Shown piece by piece: positions 29,289 to 37,241 of a stretch of 64,000 nucleotides of DNA. A model generated the notes under the pieces. The model saw only the letters and a list, made by a program, of their open reading frames with translations, made no database searches and was not told the DNA's origin. Made by a program: the position numbers and the translations under genes. This DNA is from WHSW01 sp963705955 (GTDB taxonomy: Bacteria; Actinomycetota; Thermoleophilia; Solirubrobacterales; 70-9). How positions within the stretch are numbered: the first letter of the stretch is position 1; every line of letters starts with the position of its first letter. The stretch covers positions 992,001 to 1,056,000 of the forward strand of contig CAVPLH010000006.1 in NCBI GenBank assembly GCA_963705955.1, given 5' to 3'.

Positions 29289-30076
29289 GGCTCGACCGCC
29301 TCGATCGCCGCTTCGACGTCGACGCCGGGGATCGTGGCGGCGCCCTTTCGCAGGCGGATGAACGTCTCGCGGTTTCCCTTCGCGCCGGGGAGCCCGGACG
29401 ACGCGAACCCGACCACGGCGAGCCCGGCGCCCGGCGCCGCTTCGGCTACGCCGCGCAGCGCGTCGCGACGGGCGGGTGCTTCGCGTACCACCCCGCCCTT
29501 GCCGACCCGCTCGGGGCCGAGCTCGAACTGCGGCTTCACCAACGCCAGGATCTCGCCATCCGCCGCCACGCATCTCGCGACGGCCGGCAGGATCTTGCTC
29601 AGCGAGATGAACGAGACGTCCACGGTCGCGATCGCGGCGGCGAACGGGAGCTCGCCGGGCACGATCTCGCGTGCATTTCGGTGCTCGATCACGTCGACGC
29701 GGGGATCGTTACGCAGGCTCCAGTCGAGCTGGCCTCGCGCGACGTCGAGAGCGATAACGCGCGCCGCCCCACGCTTCAGCAGACAATCGGTGAAACCGCC
29801 GGTGGAGGCGCCGACGTCCAGGCAGGCGAGGCCGGCGACCTCGATCGCGAACGCGTCGAGCGCGTTCTCGAGCTTCACGCCGCCCCTGGAGACGAACCGG
29901 GGCGGCTCGCTGACCAGCAGGTCGGCGTCCTCGGCGACGAGCTGGCTCGGCTTCAGCGCCAGCGGCCCGTCGCGGCCGATCCGCACCCGACCGGAGCGGA
30001 CCGAGTCCGCCGCGCTGGTCCGCGAGCTCGCGAGCCCGCGCTCGGCGAGCAGGGTGTCGATTCGCCGCTTCGGCAT
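29285..30076 (-). CDS. tlyA: TlyA family rRNA 2'-O-methyltransferase
   Basis: This methylates ribosomal RNA (16S and 23S ribose in mycobacteria, which affects capreomycin sensitivity). The N-terminal S4 RNA-binding domain runs RIDTLLAERGLASSRTSA. The FtsJ-type methyltransferase domain has the SAM motif CLDVGASTGGFTDCLL and DVSFISLSKILP. The size, 263 residues, is typical. It heads the tlyA-ppnK operon. Confidence 0.94.
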   Translation of the reverse strand: MPKRRIDTLLAERGLASSRTSAADSVRSGRVRIGRDGPLALKPSQLVAEDADLLVSEPPRFVSRGGVKLENALDAFAIEVAGLACLDVGASTGGFTDCLLKRGAARVIALDVARGQLDWSLRNDPRVDVIEHRNAREIVPGELPFAAAIATVDVSFISLSKILPAVARCVAADGEILALVKPQFELGPERVGKGGVVREAPARRDALRGVAEAAPGAGLAVVGFASSGLPGAKGNRETFIRLRKGAATIPGVDVEAAIEAVEP

Positions 30077-30181
30077 GCGGGCACGGTAGCGGCCCGGGGC
30101 GCGGTCCAGGGCGGCGTGGGCCAGACCGGGGCCGCGATGGATCCGTTCGGCGGGTTGATCGTCGAACGCGCGTGAGCTTGG

Positions 30182-31018
30182 TCAGCCGACGAAGGTGACG
30201 TGCCACCACTCGTCGGGTGCGTCGACCTTCGCCCAGCCGAATGAGGCGCCGATCTGATCCACGATCGACCGCATCTCCGGGGTGGCGACGTCCACCGCGA
30301 TGCCGAGATTGTGCTCGGAGGTTCCCGGAGGCGCAGCGAGGAGCCCGACGCCGGCGAGGTACTGGCTGTAGAGCTCGGCCTGCTGGTCATAGGTGCGGTA
30401 GGCGCCCAGGGACCCCTCCGGGTAGAGGTCGACGCCGTAGCTGCTCAGCGACGTCTCGCGCAGCGAGTTCCACGCCGCGGCGGCGTCGCTGCGCAGATAC
30501 AGGGTGCCGAACGGGGACGGGATCGCCCCGAGCGGGATGTCGGAGCTCGAAACGGAGCTCGTGGAGGAGCCGCCCGCAGGGATCTGGATCGTCTGCCCGA
30601 TGATCAACAGCGCGTCCGCGGAGAGGCCGTTGACGCTTGCGAGGTCTGCCTCCGCGACCCCGTTCGCGAGCGCGATCGACCACAGGCTCTCGCCCGCGGT
30701 CACGGTGTGGGTGGCGCCGGATACGGGCGAGGCGACGCTCGAGCTCGAGGACGTCGACACGCCCGCCGAGGCCAGGGCCGCCGCCCCCTCGGCCACGGTC
30801 GGGACCTGGATCGTCTCGCCGACGTAGATCTGCGCGTCCTCGGCGAGGCCGTTGAAGGCGGCGACCGTCCGGGTCGTGAAGTTGTTGCTGGCAGCGATCG
30901 ACCACAGGGTCTCGCCGGGTTGGACGATATGGCTGACGGCGGCGGTGGCAGGCGACGCGACGAGGGTGATCGCCCCGGTCGCGCCGACGAGCACCCCCAC
31001 CAGGCGCGAACGACGCAC
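30182..31018 (-). CDS. Secreted LysM-repeat D,D-carboxypeptidase (VanY type)
   Basis: This is a cell-wall hydrolase. A signal peptide (VGVLVGATGAITLVAS) is followed by two LysM peptidoglycan-binding repeats, each starting with VQPGETLWSIA or VTAGESLWSIA, joined by Ser-rich linkers. The C-terminal domain is a zinc carboxypeptidase of the VanY/M15 type: GTSEHNLGIAVDV supplies His and Asp, and EWWHVTF the last His. It probably trims stem peptides in the wall. The size is 278 residues. The upstream region (31019-31402) has no intact gene. Confidence 0.9.
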   Translation of the reverse strand: MRRSRLVGVLVGATGAITLVASPATAAVSHIVQPGETLWSIAASNNFTTRTVAAFNGLAEDAQIYVGETIQVPTVAEGAAALASAGVSTSSSSSVASPVSGATHTVTAGESLWSIALANGVAEADLASVNGLSADALLIIGQTIQIPAGGSSTSSVSSSDIPLGAIPSPFGTLYLRSDAAAAWNSLRETSLSSYGVDLYPEGSLGAYRTYDQQAELYSQYLAGVGLLAAPPGTSEHNLGIAVDVATPEMRSIVDQIGASFGWAKVDAPDEWWHVTFVG

Positions 31019-31143
31019 ACCGGGCTCCTCTCTTGTTGTCTGCCCGGTGCTTTGCGCCCGTGCGCGGATCCCCTGCCGTGTGGCGTTGTTATGTGTCGTG
31101 CAAGGCGCCGTTCAGGCGTTTCGCGGGGCGCCTGGGGCGCGGG

Positions 31144-31290
31144 TCAGCACCGATGCTTGCTGTTCGAGCCGCCCCCGCCGCGACAGTCGTTCGAGCCTCC
31201 GCCGCCCCTGAGCACGTCATTGCCGGTCCCGCCTCTGAGCAGGTCGTCGCCGCCCTTGCCGCGCAGCTCGTCGTCGTCGCTGCCGCCGAG
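31144..31290 (-). pseudogene. Remnant with RTX-type calcium-binding repeats
   Basis: In one minus-strand frame the translation reads LGGSDDDELRGKGGDDLL then RGGTGNDVLRGGGGSND, followed by CRGGGGSNSKHRC and a stop at 31144. The glycine/aspartate nonapeptides are those of hemolysin-type (RTX) secreted proteins. No start codon is present in the frame, and upstream of it lies a perfect hairpin (31316-31341). It looks like the C-terminal stub of a lost secreted protein. The rest of the 31019-31402 spacer holds nothing else I can recognise apart from that hairpin. Confidence 0.6.
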
Positions 31291-31315
31291 CGAGCTCGGG
31301 TACAGAAGAGAAAGC

Positions 31316-31341
31316 GACGGCCCCGCCGAAGCGGGGCCGTC
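31316..31341 (-). terminator. Strong hairpin, terminator of the small membrane protein gene
   Basis: GACGGCCCCGC and GCGGGGCCGTC pair perfectly around a CGAA loop, 61 bases beyond the stop of the membrane protein gene. On the minus strand a TTTCTCTT tract follows, as in rho-independent terminators. The RTX remnant lies beyond it. Confidence 0.7.
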
Positions 31342-31402
31342 ACTGGTACAGGGAGGAGAGATATGTGTGTGTTTTTGTCTGTGTGAGGTAGGTCGGGCGT
31401 AC

Positions 31403-31756
31403 TCAGGCGCCGCGGACTGCGCTGAACCGCGTTGAAGCGGTCAGAGCGGCCAGAACGGCGCCAACACCGACCAGAAAGATTCCTGCGGCCCATCCCGACG
31501 TCAGGCCGATCGAGATGCCGGCCGTCGTCGCGATCGCCGCGAGCGTGTAGTCGAACCCCGCGTGCGCCGAGAGCGGCACTGCCCGACCGGTTCCCTCGGC
31601 CTGTAGCGAAAGCCCGATCAGGGCGGCCCCGATCGCGACCGCGATCACCGTCCCGGACCGTCCGAACCCGAGCAGGAACGGCGCGACCATGATCGCCGGC
31701 CCGAGGACCATCTCGACGGCTGCGTGGACCGCGGGCGTGATTGCTCTGCCGCTCAT
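31403..31756 (-). CDS. Small four-helix membrane protein
   Basis: This encodes 117 residues with four hydrophobic segments (VEMVLGPAIMVAPFLLGF, VIAVAIGAALIGLSL, ATTAGISIGLTSGWAAG and FLVGVGAVLAALTA). Its size and pattern recall SPW-repeat-like proteins of actinobacteria, but I cannot confirm that. I choose the ATG at 31756, which has GGAA in front of it; an ATG at 31777 has no ribosome site. The function is unknown. Confidence 0.65.
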   Translation of the reverse strand: MSGRAITPAVHAAVEMVLGPAIMVAPFLLGFGRSGTVIAVAIGAALIGLSLQAEGTGRAVPLSAHAGFDYTLAAIATTAGISIGLTSGWAAGIFLVGVGAVLAALTASTRFSAVRGA

Positions 31757-31836
31757 CACATTCCAGGGTACGAACATACGTGCGCTTCGTGTGTGACGAG
31801 AGTCACACCGGCCGGATCAGCGCAAGGGCGACGCCG

Positions 31837-33867
31837 CTAGGACGGGACGGCGTCGCACGCGGCGAGCGCCGCGGTCACCCGATCGGCGACCACCGGACCG
31901 GTGAGCCCGACCTCCTCGCGGAGCAACGCGGGCTTACCGTGCGTGACATAGCGGTCCGGGAGGCCGATGCGGAGCACGGTGGCGCGCTCCCCCTCGCGAC
32001 CGGCGAAGGCGTCCTCGAGCTGCCCGAGCACTCCGGAGCCGAATCCCCCGGCGAGGACGTTCTCCTCGATCGTCACGAGGAGGTCGTGGTCGGCGGCGAG
32101 CCGCTCGATCAACCGCTCGTCGAGTGGCTTCGCGAAGCGCCCGTCGGCGACGGTCACCGAGAGGTCGTGCTCGGCGAGGATCGCGGCGGCGTCGAGAGCC
32201 ACGCGGACGCCGTATCCGTAACCGAGCAGGGCCACCCTTTCTCCCTGCTTCAGCACCTCGCCGGTGCCGATCGGAATCTCCTTCGCGCGCTCCGGGAGCG
32301 GCACCCCCTCGGCGGTGCCCCGCGGGTACCGAAACGCGATCGGCCCGTCGTCGTGGCTGACCGCGGTACGCAGCATGTGGACGAGCATCGCCTCGTCTCG
32401 CGGAGCCATCACGACGACGTTGGGGAGCGCGCGGAAGTAGGAGACGTCGAAGGCGCCGTGGTGGGTCGGCCCGTCGTCGCCGACGAGACCGGCGCGGTCC
32501 ATCGCGAAGACCACGTTCAGCTTCTGCAGGCAGACGTCGTGGACCAGCTGGTCGTAGGCACGCTGCAGGAACGTCGAGTAGATCGCGCAGACCGGCTTTG
32601 CCCCCTGGACCGCGAGCCCCGACGCGAACAGGACGGCGTCCTGCTCGGCGATCCCGACGTCGTAGTACTGCTCCGGGCACTCCTTCTCGAGCGCCGTCAG
32701 CCCCGTGCCGCCGGCCATCGCCGCGGTGATCCCGATCACGCGGCGGTCGCGCTTCGCCTCGACGACGAGCGCGTCGCCGAACACCGAGGTGTAGGCGGGC
32801 GGCGGCTTCTGGGTCTCCTCCGGCCGGGCTCCCTCGATCATCTCGCCGCGGGTCAGCGGCGGCTTCGCGGCGGGCTTCTTCGGCGCCGGCTTGCCGCCGA
32901 CGATCGAGCCCGGCTTCGCCGCGTGCCACTTCTCCATCCCCTCGAGCCCGCCCTCCTCGGCCGGCTCGAATCCCTTTCCCTTGACCGTGTGGATATGGAC
33001 GACGACCGGCCGGTCGGCCTCGAGCGCGGTTTCGAGCGTCGGCCGCAGCGCGGCGACGTCGTGGCCGTCGATCGGGCCCATGTAGGCGAGGTCGAGCTCC
33101 TCGAAGAACAGACCCGGCGCGGCGTAGGCCTTGATCGCGGTCTTGATCTCGGGCCCGAGTCGCTCGAACTGGCGGCCGAGCCCGAGCGGGAGCCTGGTCA
33201 GCGCCGACTCGACGTCCTCGCGCGCGTGGTAGAGGCGCGGGCGCAGCCGCATGCGCTGGAACGAGCGGGCGATCGCGCCGACGTTCGGCGAGATCGACAT
33301 CCCGTTGTCGTTGAGGACGATCACGATCGGCGTCTGCAGGCCACCGGCATTGTGGAGCGCCTCGAAGGCGACGCCGCCGGTCAGCGCGCCGTCGCCGATC
33401 ACGGCGACGACCTTGCCGTCCTCGCCGATCCCGTGACGCATCGCCTCCTTGAGCCCGACCGCGTAGCCGACCGAGGTCGACGCGTGGCCGGCGCCCATGA
33501 TGTCGTGCTCGGACTCGAACACCGAGCAGAAGGGGGCCAGGCCGCCGTATTGTCGGATCGTCTCGAGGCGCTCGCGGCGGCCGGTGAGCACCTTGTGCGG
33601 ATAGGCCTGATGGCCGACGTCCCAGAGGATCTTGTCCCGCGGCGAGTCGAGCGTCGCATGCAGCACCGTGGTCAGCTCACAGGTGCCGAGGTTGGCGCCG
33701 AAATGGCCGCCGATCTCCCCGATCGTGTCGATGATCAGCTCGCGGACCTCCTGCGAGATCTGCTGCAGCTCTTCGTCGGAGCGCCCCCGAAGGTCGGCGG
33801 GGCCCTCGATCTGATCGAGCATCGGCGTCGGCGTCTCGCCGGAGGTGTGGTCGGGGTTCGCGCTCAT
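31837..33867 (-). CDS. dxs: 1-deoxy-D-xylulose-5-phosphate synthase
   Basis: This condenses pyruvate and glyceraldehyde-3-phosphate, the first step of the MEP isoprenoid pathway, using thiamin diphosphate. The N-terminal ThDP-binding region includes ILWDVGHQAYPHK and GDGALTGGVAFEALHNAG then VLNDNGMSIS. The pyrimidine-binding domain has DVGIAEQDAV and MDRAGLVGDDGPTHHG. The 676-residue length is slightly above normal because of a Lys/Pro-rich insertion near residue 310 (GGKPAPKKPAAKPP). The next upstream gene, 73 bases away, makes polyprenyl diphosphates, so the two steps are co-located. Confidence 0.97.
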   Translation of the reverse strand: MSANPDHTSGETPTPMLDQIEGPADLRGRSDEELQQISQEVRELIIDTIGEIGGHFGANLGTCELTTVLHATLDSPRDKILWDVGHQAYPHKVLTGRRERLETIRQYGGLAPFCSVFESEHDIMGAGHASTSVGYAVGLKEAMRHGIGEDGKVVAVIGDGALTGGVAFEALHNAGGLQTPIVIVLNDNGMSISPNVGAIARSFQRMRLRPRLYHAREDVESALTRLPLGLGRQFERLGPEIKTAIKAYAAPGLFFEELDLAYMGPIDGHDVAALRPTLETALEADRPVVVHIHTVKGKGFEPAEEGGLEGMEKWHAAKPGSIVGGKPAPKKPAAKPPLTRGEMIEGARPEETQKPPPAYTSVFGDALVVEAKRDRRVIGITAAMAGGTGLTALEKECPEQYYDVGIAEQDAVLFASGLAVQGAKPVCAIYSTFLQRAYDQLVHDVCLQKLNVVFAMDRAGLVGDDGPTHHGAFDVSYFRALPNVVVMAPRDEAMLVHMLRTAVSHDDGPIAFRYPRGTAEGVPLPERAKEIPIGTGEVLKQGERVALLGYGYGVRVALDAAAILAEHDLSVTVADGRFAKPLDERLIERLAADHDLLVTIEENVLAGGFGSGVLGQLEDAFAGREGERATVLRIGLPDRYVTHGKPALLREEVGLTGPVVADRVTAALAACDAVPS

Positions 33868-33940
33868 TCTGGACCGACCCGAGATTGTCGCAGCCGGGTG
33901 CTCCGCGTAGCTGCGGACTGTCGATGACAGCGGCTTCGTC

Positions 33941-34813
33941 TCAGCGCTGGCGTCTGTGGATGAAGTCCGTGACCAGTTCCAGGTCGGCGGTCTCGCCCTC
34001 GGCCTGGTCGAGCGCTCGGCGGGCGTTCGCGTGCGACTCCGCGGCCAGCTCGCGCGCTCGCCCGAGGCCGTAGGCGCTCACGTAGGTGAGCTTGCCGTGG
34101 CGCTCGTCGGAGCCGTGGGGCTTGCCCAGCTCCTCGTCCGAGCCGGTCACGTCGAGGATGTCGTCGACGATCTGGAACAGGACGCCGACCTCGGCGGCGA
34201 ATCGCCGGTACGGGTCCATCGCCAGATCCGGGAGGCCGGCGAGGATCAGTGGCACGGCGACGCTGGCGGCGATCAGCCGGCCTGTCTTCAGACCGTGAAG
34301 CTCACGCAGCCCCGCCGGGTCGAGCTGCCCGGCCGCGGTCACGTCGACGTACTGGCCGCCGACCATGCCCGCCGCCCCCGTCGCCCGGGTCAGCTCGGCG
34401 AGCGCTGCGAGCACCCGGGCGGGCTCACCCTCCTGCTGCTCGCCGAACAGGCGGATCGCCTCGGCGAACAGGCCGTCGCCGGCGAGGATCGCGACGTCCT
34501 CGCCGTAGACGACGTGGGAGGTCGGACGGCCGCGGCGCAGCTCGTCATCGTCCATCGCCGGAAGGTCGTCGTGAATCAGCGAGTAGGTGTGGATCAGCTC
34601 GATCGCCGCGGCGGCGGGTAGGACCTCGCCCGGGTCGGTCCCGGCGGCCCGGGCGGCGGCGAGGCAGAGCACCGGCCGGATCCTCTTCCCCCCCGCGAGC
34701 AGGCTGTATCGCATCGCATCGTCGAGGCCGGAGGTCGCCTCGCGATCGGAGAATCGAAGCCGCTCGAGGTAGGCCTCGACGAGGGCCTGCAGATCGTCCG
34801 GGTAGCCGGCCAC
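33941..34813 (-). CDS. Polyprenyl diphosphate synthase (FPP/GGPP type)
   Basis: This elongates allylic diphosphates with isopentenyl diphosphate. The first aspartate-rich motif is IHDDLPAMDDDELRRG and the second is QIVDDILDVTG; GGKRIRP near the N-terminus binds pyrophosphate. Two residues lie between the paired Asp groups of the first motif (DDLPAMDD), as in bacterial type II farnesyl synthases. The product could be farnesyl or geranylgeranyl diphosphate. It sits between dxs and the nusB operon, the classic ispA place. The start is a GTG at 34813. Confidence 0.92.
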   Translation of the reverse strand: MAGYPDDLQALVEAYLERLRFSDREATSGLDDAMRYSLLAGGKRIRPVLCLAAARAAGTDPGEVLPAAAAIELIHTYSLIHDDLPAMDDDELRRGRPTSHVVYGEDVAILAGDGLFAEAIRLFGEQQEGEPARVLAALAELTRATGAAGMVGGQYVDVTAAGQLDPAGLRELHGLKTGRLIAASVAVPLILAGLPDLAMDPYRRFAAEVGVLFQIVDDILDVTGSDEELGKPHGSDERHGKLTYVSAYGLGRARELAAESHANARRALDQAEGETADLELVTDFIHRRQR

Positions 34814-34822
34814 CCGGCGCCC

Positions 34823-35074
34823 TCAGTCGCTCTCGGAATCCGCTTCGCGAAGGGCGCGGTCGATCTCGTTCCCGGCCCGGCTGACGAGCTCGGCGGCCTC
34901 GCGCGCCAGCTCCGCGCCCTGCTCGTCGCCGACCTCGGGGTCACGCAGCTGCTCGCTCAGCTCCCGGAGCCTCGCGGCGAGCCTCCGCACCTCGGCGACG
35001 GCATCGCCGGGTGCCGCGGTGTCCGGCGCGGACTCTCCGGGAGCCGACCCGCCGGGCGCCGAGGCGCCGCTCAC
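34823..35074 (-). CDS. Small helical protein in the exonuclease VII small-subunit position
   Basis: This encodes 83 residues: a disordered N-terminus rich in Gly, Ala, Pro and Ser, then two amphipathic helices (VRRLAARLRELSEQL and ELAREAAELVSRAGNEI). It lies exactly where xseB occurs in many bacteria, between nusB and the polyprenyl synthase gene. The XseB sequence signature is not recognisable and no xseA is nearby, so I do not call it XseB. Its ATG overlaps the nusB stop by four bases. Confidence 0.6.
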   Translation of the reverse strand: MSGASAPGGSAPGESAPDTAAPGDAVAEVRRLAARLRELSEQLRDPEVGDEQGAELAREAAELVSRAGNEIDRALREADSESD

Positions 35075-35448
35075 GACGGCGCCTCCTCGAGCTCTCGTGC
35101 GGCCGAACCGAGGATCCCGTTCACGAACCCGGGCGCGTCGGCGCCGCAGAACTCCTTCGCCAGGTTGACCGCCTCGTCGATCGCGACCTCGACCGGGAGC
35201 CCGTGGCGCATCTCGTACAGGGCGACGCGCATGATCGACCGCTCGAGCGGGGCGATCCGCTCCAGCTCCCAGCCGCGCGAGAGGCGCCCGATCTCCTCGT
35301 CGAGCGCCGCGGCCTCAGCGTCGGTCCCCTCGACGAGCTCGCGCGTGAACGGTTTCACGTCCTCGAGCAGCTCGTCGAGGCTGCGGTCCGTGACGTCGCG
35401 CTGATAGAGCGCGAACACGGCGTCGCGGCGTTGTTCGGATCGGCGCAT
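35071..35448 (-). CDS. nusB: Transcription antitermination factor NusB
   Basis: This RNA-binding factor acts with NusE (S10) in rRNA antitermination. The 125-residue helical protein begins RRSEQRRDAVFALYQRDV, and contains LERSIMRVALYEMRHG and VAIDEAVNLAKEFCG with the conserved VNGILG. The ATG at 35448 is the only start that fits the family; longer readings add junk. In many actinobacteria efp lies directly upstream; here a DUF559 gene is inserted between them. Confidence 0.95.
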   Translation of the reverse strand: MRRSEQRRDAVFALYQRDVTDRSLDELLEDVKPFTRELVEGTDAEAAALDEEIGRLSRGWELERIAPLERSIMRVALYEMRHGLPVEVAIDEAVNLAKEFCGADAPGFVNGILGSAARELEEAPS

Positions 35449-35558
35449 CGAAGCACGCAGCCTACGGACTGCCGGCTGCCAACCTGCCGACGCCCGCCGA
35501 GCCGGGACGCCCGCCAACCCGGTACCCCGGCCGAGCCGAGGGCTTGTCAGCCGTACGG

Positions 35559-36464
35559 CTACAAACCCGCGACTCGAACCGCGCGCGGAGCTCCGGCGCG
35601 TCGGATCCTCGTCAGCGTCCGCTGTGGCTGATCGACGACCTGGCGCCACGTGACCCTGAGGACCCGCTCGCCGTGGGCCTCGAGCAGAGCCTGTCGGGCG
35701 GCGTCCTCCTCACGGGCGACCTTTCCGTCGTGCCAGGCCGCACCATCAGCCTCGATCACGAGTCGCTGTTCGGGCCACCGGAAGTCGGGGACCACGCGGC
35801 GGCCGTCGAGGACGAGAGGCTTGTTGAGGTCGGGATGCGCCAGGCCCCCGGCGAGGACAAGCTCGAGGACGAGATCCTCCAGCTTGCTGTTCGTCGGGGC
35901 GGGACCCGTCGCAACGATCGCGGCGAGGCGGCGCGCCCCCCGTCTGGGACGCAGGCGATCGAGGACCTCCTCGAGCTGAGCGGGGCTCGCGCGGTGCAAT
36001 CCTTCCGCCCTGCGCACCGCGCCTCGCAGGACTCGGTACTCGAGCACGGCCGCCAGGTCGAGGAGGGTGCGGGCCGGGGTCGTGACCGGGATCCCCTCGA
36101 ACTTGGCCCGGTCGCGTGGCTCCAACCGGGTGCTCTGGTGGACGCCGATTCCAGCGTGGCCCCGGCGCTCGCTCGCCGGGATGGTCACATCCGGACTCCG
36201 GTCAGTCCGCTCCATGAATCCCCACAGCTCGGCCGCCGAGTGATGGCTGAGGACGGCGTTCGGGCCGCACGCCTTGACCGCGGCGAGCATTCGGCCCTCG
36301 AACCCGGGGTTCGGGTGGCCGACGGCGTAGACCGCGCGGTAGAGGCGGTGCAGCCGCCCGTTGCCCGCCCGCACCGACACCGCCTGCCGTGAGAGGCCGA
36401 GCTCGCGCAGTTCGCCCAGCGACAGCACTCCCCACTGATCCGCGGCCCTCGCAGCGACGAGCAC
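35559..36464 (-). CDS. AbiEi-like winged-helix plus DUF559 nuclease-like protein
   Basis: The N-terminal 70 residues (VLSLGELRELGLSRQAVSVRA and RLHRLYRAVYAVGH) are the winged-helix seen in AbiEi-type antitoxins and many actinobacterial proteins. The C-terminal 100 residues are DUF559, a Vsr/restriction-endonuclease-like fold: KPLVLDGRRVVPDFRWPEQ, then LVIEADGAAWH with the acidic pair. No toxin or methylase partner is adjacent. The gene is 301 codons and sits alone between nusB and efp. It is a common, fast-evolving accessory gene in this phylum; its role is unknown. Confidence 0.8.
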   Translation of the reverse strand: MLVAARAADQWGVLSLGELRELGLSRQAVSVRAGNGRLHRLYRAVYAVGHPNPGFEGRMLAAVKACGPNAVLSHHSAAELWGFMERTDRSPDVTIPASERRGHAGIGVHQSTRLEPRDRAKFEGIPVTTPARTLLDLAAVLEYRVLRGAVRRAEGLHRASPAQLEEVLDRLRPRRGARRLAAIVATGPAPTNSKLEDLVLELVLAGGLAHPDLNKPLVLDGRRVVPDFRWPEQRLVIEADGAAWHDGKVAREEDAARQALLEAHGERVLRVTWRQVVDQPQRTLTRIRRAGAPRAVRVAGL

Positions 36465-36602
36465 ATCCGGTCGAGGCGAGCTTTCGTCCGTCTGACGCGG
36501 ACCAACCCTCGGCTCGATGCGGCGGCGGGCGGTGGCGATGCGGCGAGCCTGGCGGTTGCTGCCGCGCGGGCCAAGGGCGACGAGTTGCGAAAGGGTGCCG
36601 GG

Positions 36603-37163
36603 TCAGGCTCGGGAGACGTACTCGCCGCTGCGGGTGTCGACGCGGATCCGGTCGCCCTCGTTTACGAACAGGGGCACCTGGACGACGACGCCGGACTCCA
36701 GGGTCGCGGGCTTGCTGCCGCCGCCCGAGGCGGTGTCGCCCTTGAGCCCCGGATCGGTCTGGGTCACCGTCATGTCGACCGCGCTCGCCACCTGGACGCC
36801 CGCCGGTCGCTCGTCGACGAGCAGCAGTTCGACCGTGTCGTTCGGCAGCACCCACTGCATCTCGTCGCCGATCGTGTCGCGCGGGATCTCGGTCTGCTCG
36901 TAGGACTCCGTGTCCATCAGCACCGCGGCGTCTCCGGAGTCGTAGAGGTACTGCATGCGACGGGTCTCGGTCCGCACCGGGCGGAACTTCTCGCCGGCGC
37001 GGAAGGTCTTGTCGATCACCGAGCCGTCGTCGAGCTTGCGAAGCTTCGAGCGCACGAAGGCGCCGCCCTTGCCGGGCTTCACGTGCTGGAACTCGACGAT
37101 CCGATAGATCGTCCCCTCGACCTCGATGTGGGTTCCGTTCTTGAACTGGTTGGTGCTCAGCAT
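36603..37163 (-). CDS. efp: Translation elongation factor P
   Basis: This rescues ribosomes stalled on polyproline. The three-domain protein has 186 residues. The N-terminal KOW-like domain includes the tip loop HVKPGKGGAFVR with K32 at the usual modification position. Domain II has PNDTVELLLVDERPAGV, and domain III ends with SGVVVQVPLFVNEGDRIRVDT. The ATG at 37163 precedes LSTNQFKNG, where homologues start. It is divergent from the CFA-like methyltransferase gene. Confidence 0.96.
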   Translation of the reverse strand: MLSTNQFKNGTHIEVEGTIYRIVEFQHVKPGKGGAFVRSKLRKLDDGSVIDKTFRAGEKFRPVRTETRRMQYLYDSGDAAVLMDTESYEQTEIPRDTIGDEMQWVLPNDTVELLLVDERPAGVQVASAVDMTVTQTDPGLKGDTASGGGSKPATLESGVVVQVPLFVNEGDRIRVDTRSGEYVSRA

Positions 37164-37241
37164 CGGAGGCCAGGGTAGCGAGCCGGGGCGGAGCCGCCTG
37201 CGGCTGATCGGCGCCCACCCGGCTACCCTGCCGCACGAGCT

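Noticed and set aside
34823..35074. Annotation as xseB
   Set aside because: Only the position supports it; the sequence signature is not visible and no xseA is nearby.
35560..35600. tRNA T-loop-like text (GGTTCGAGTC on the minus strand)
   Set aside because: No acceptor or anticodon arms can be built; it is the end of the DUF559 coding sequence.
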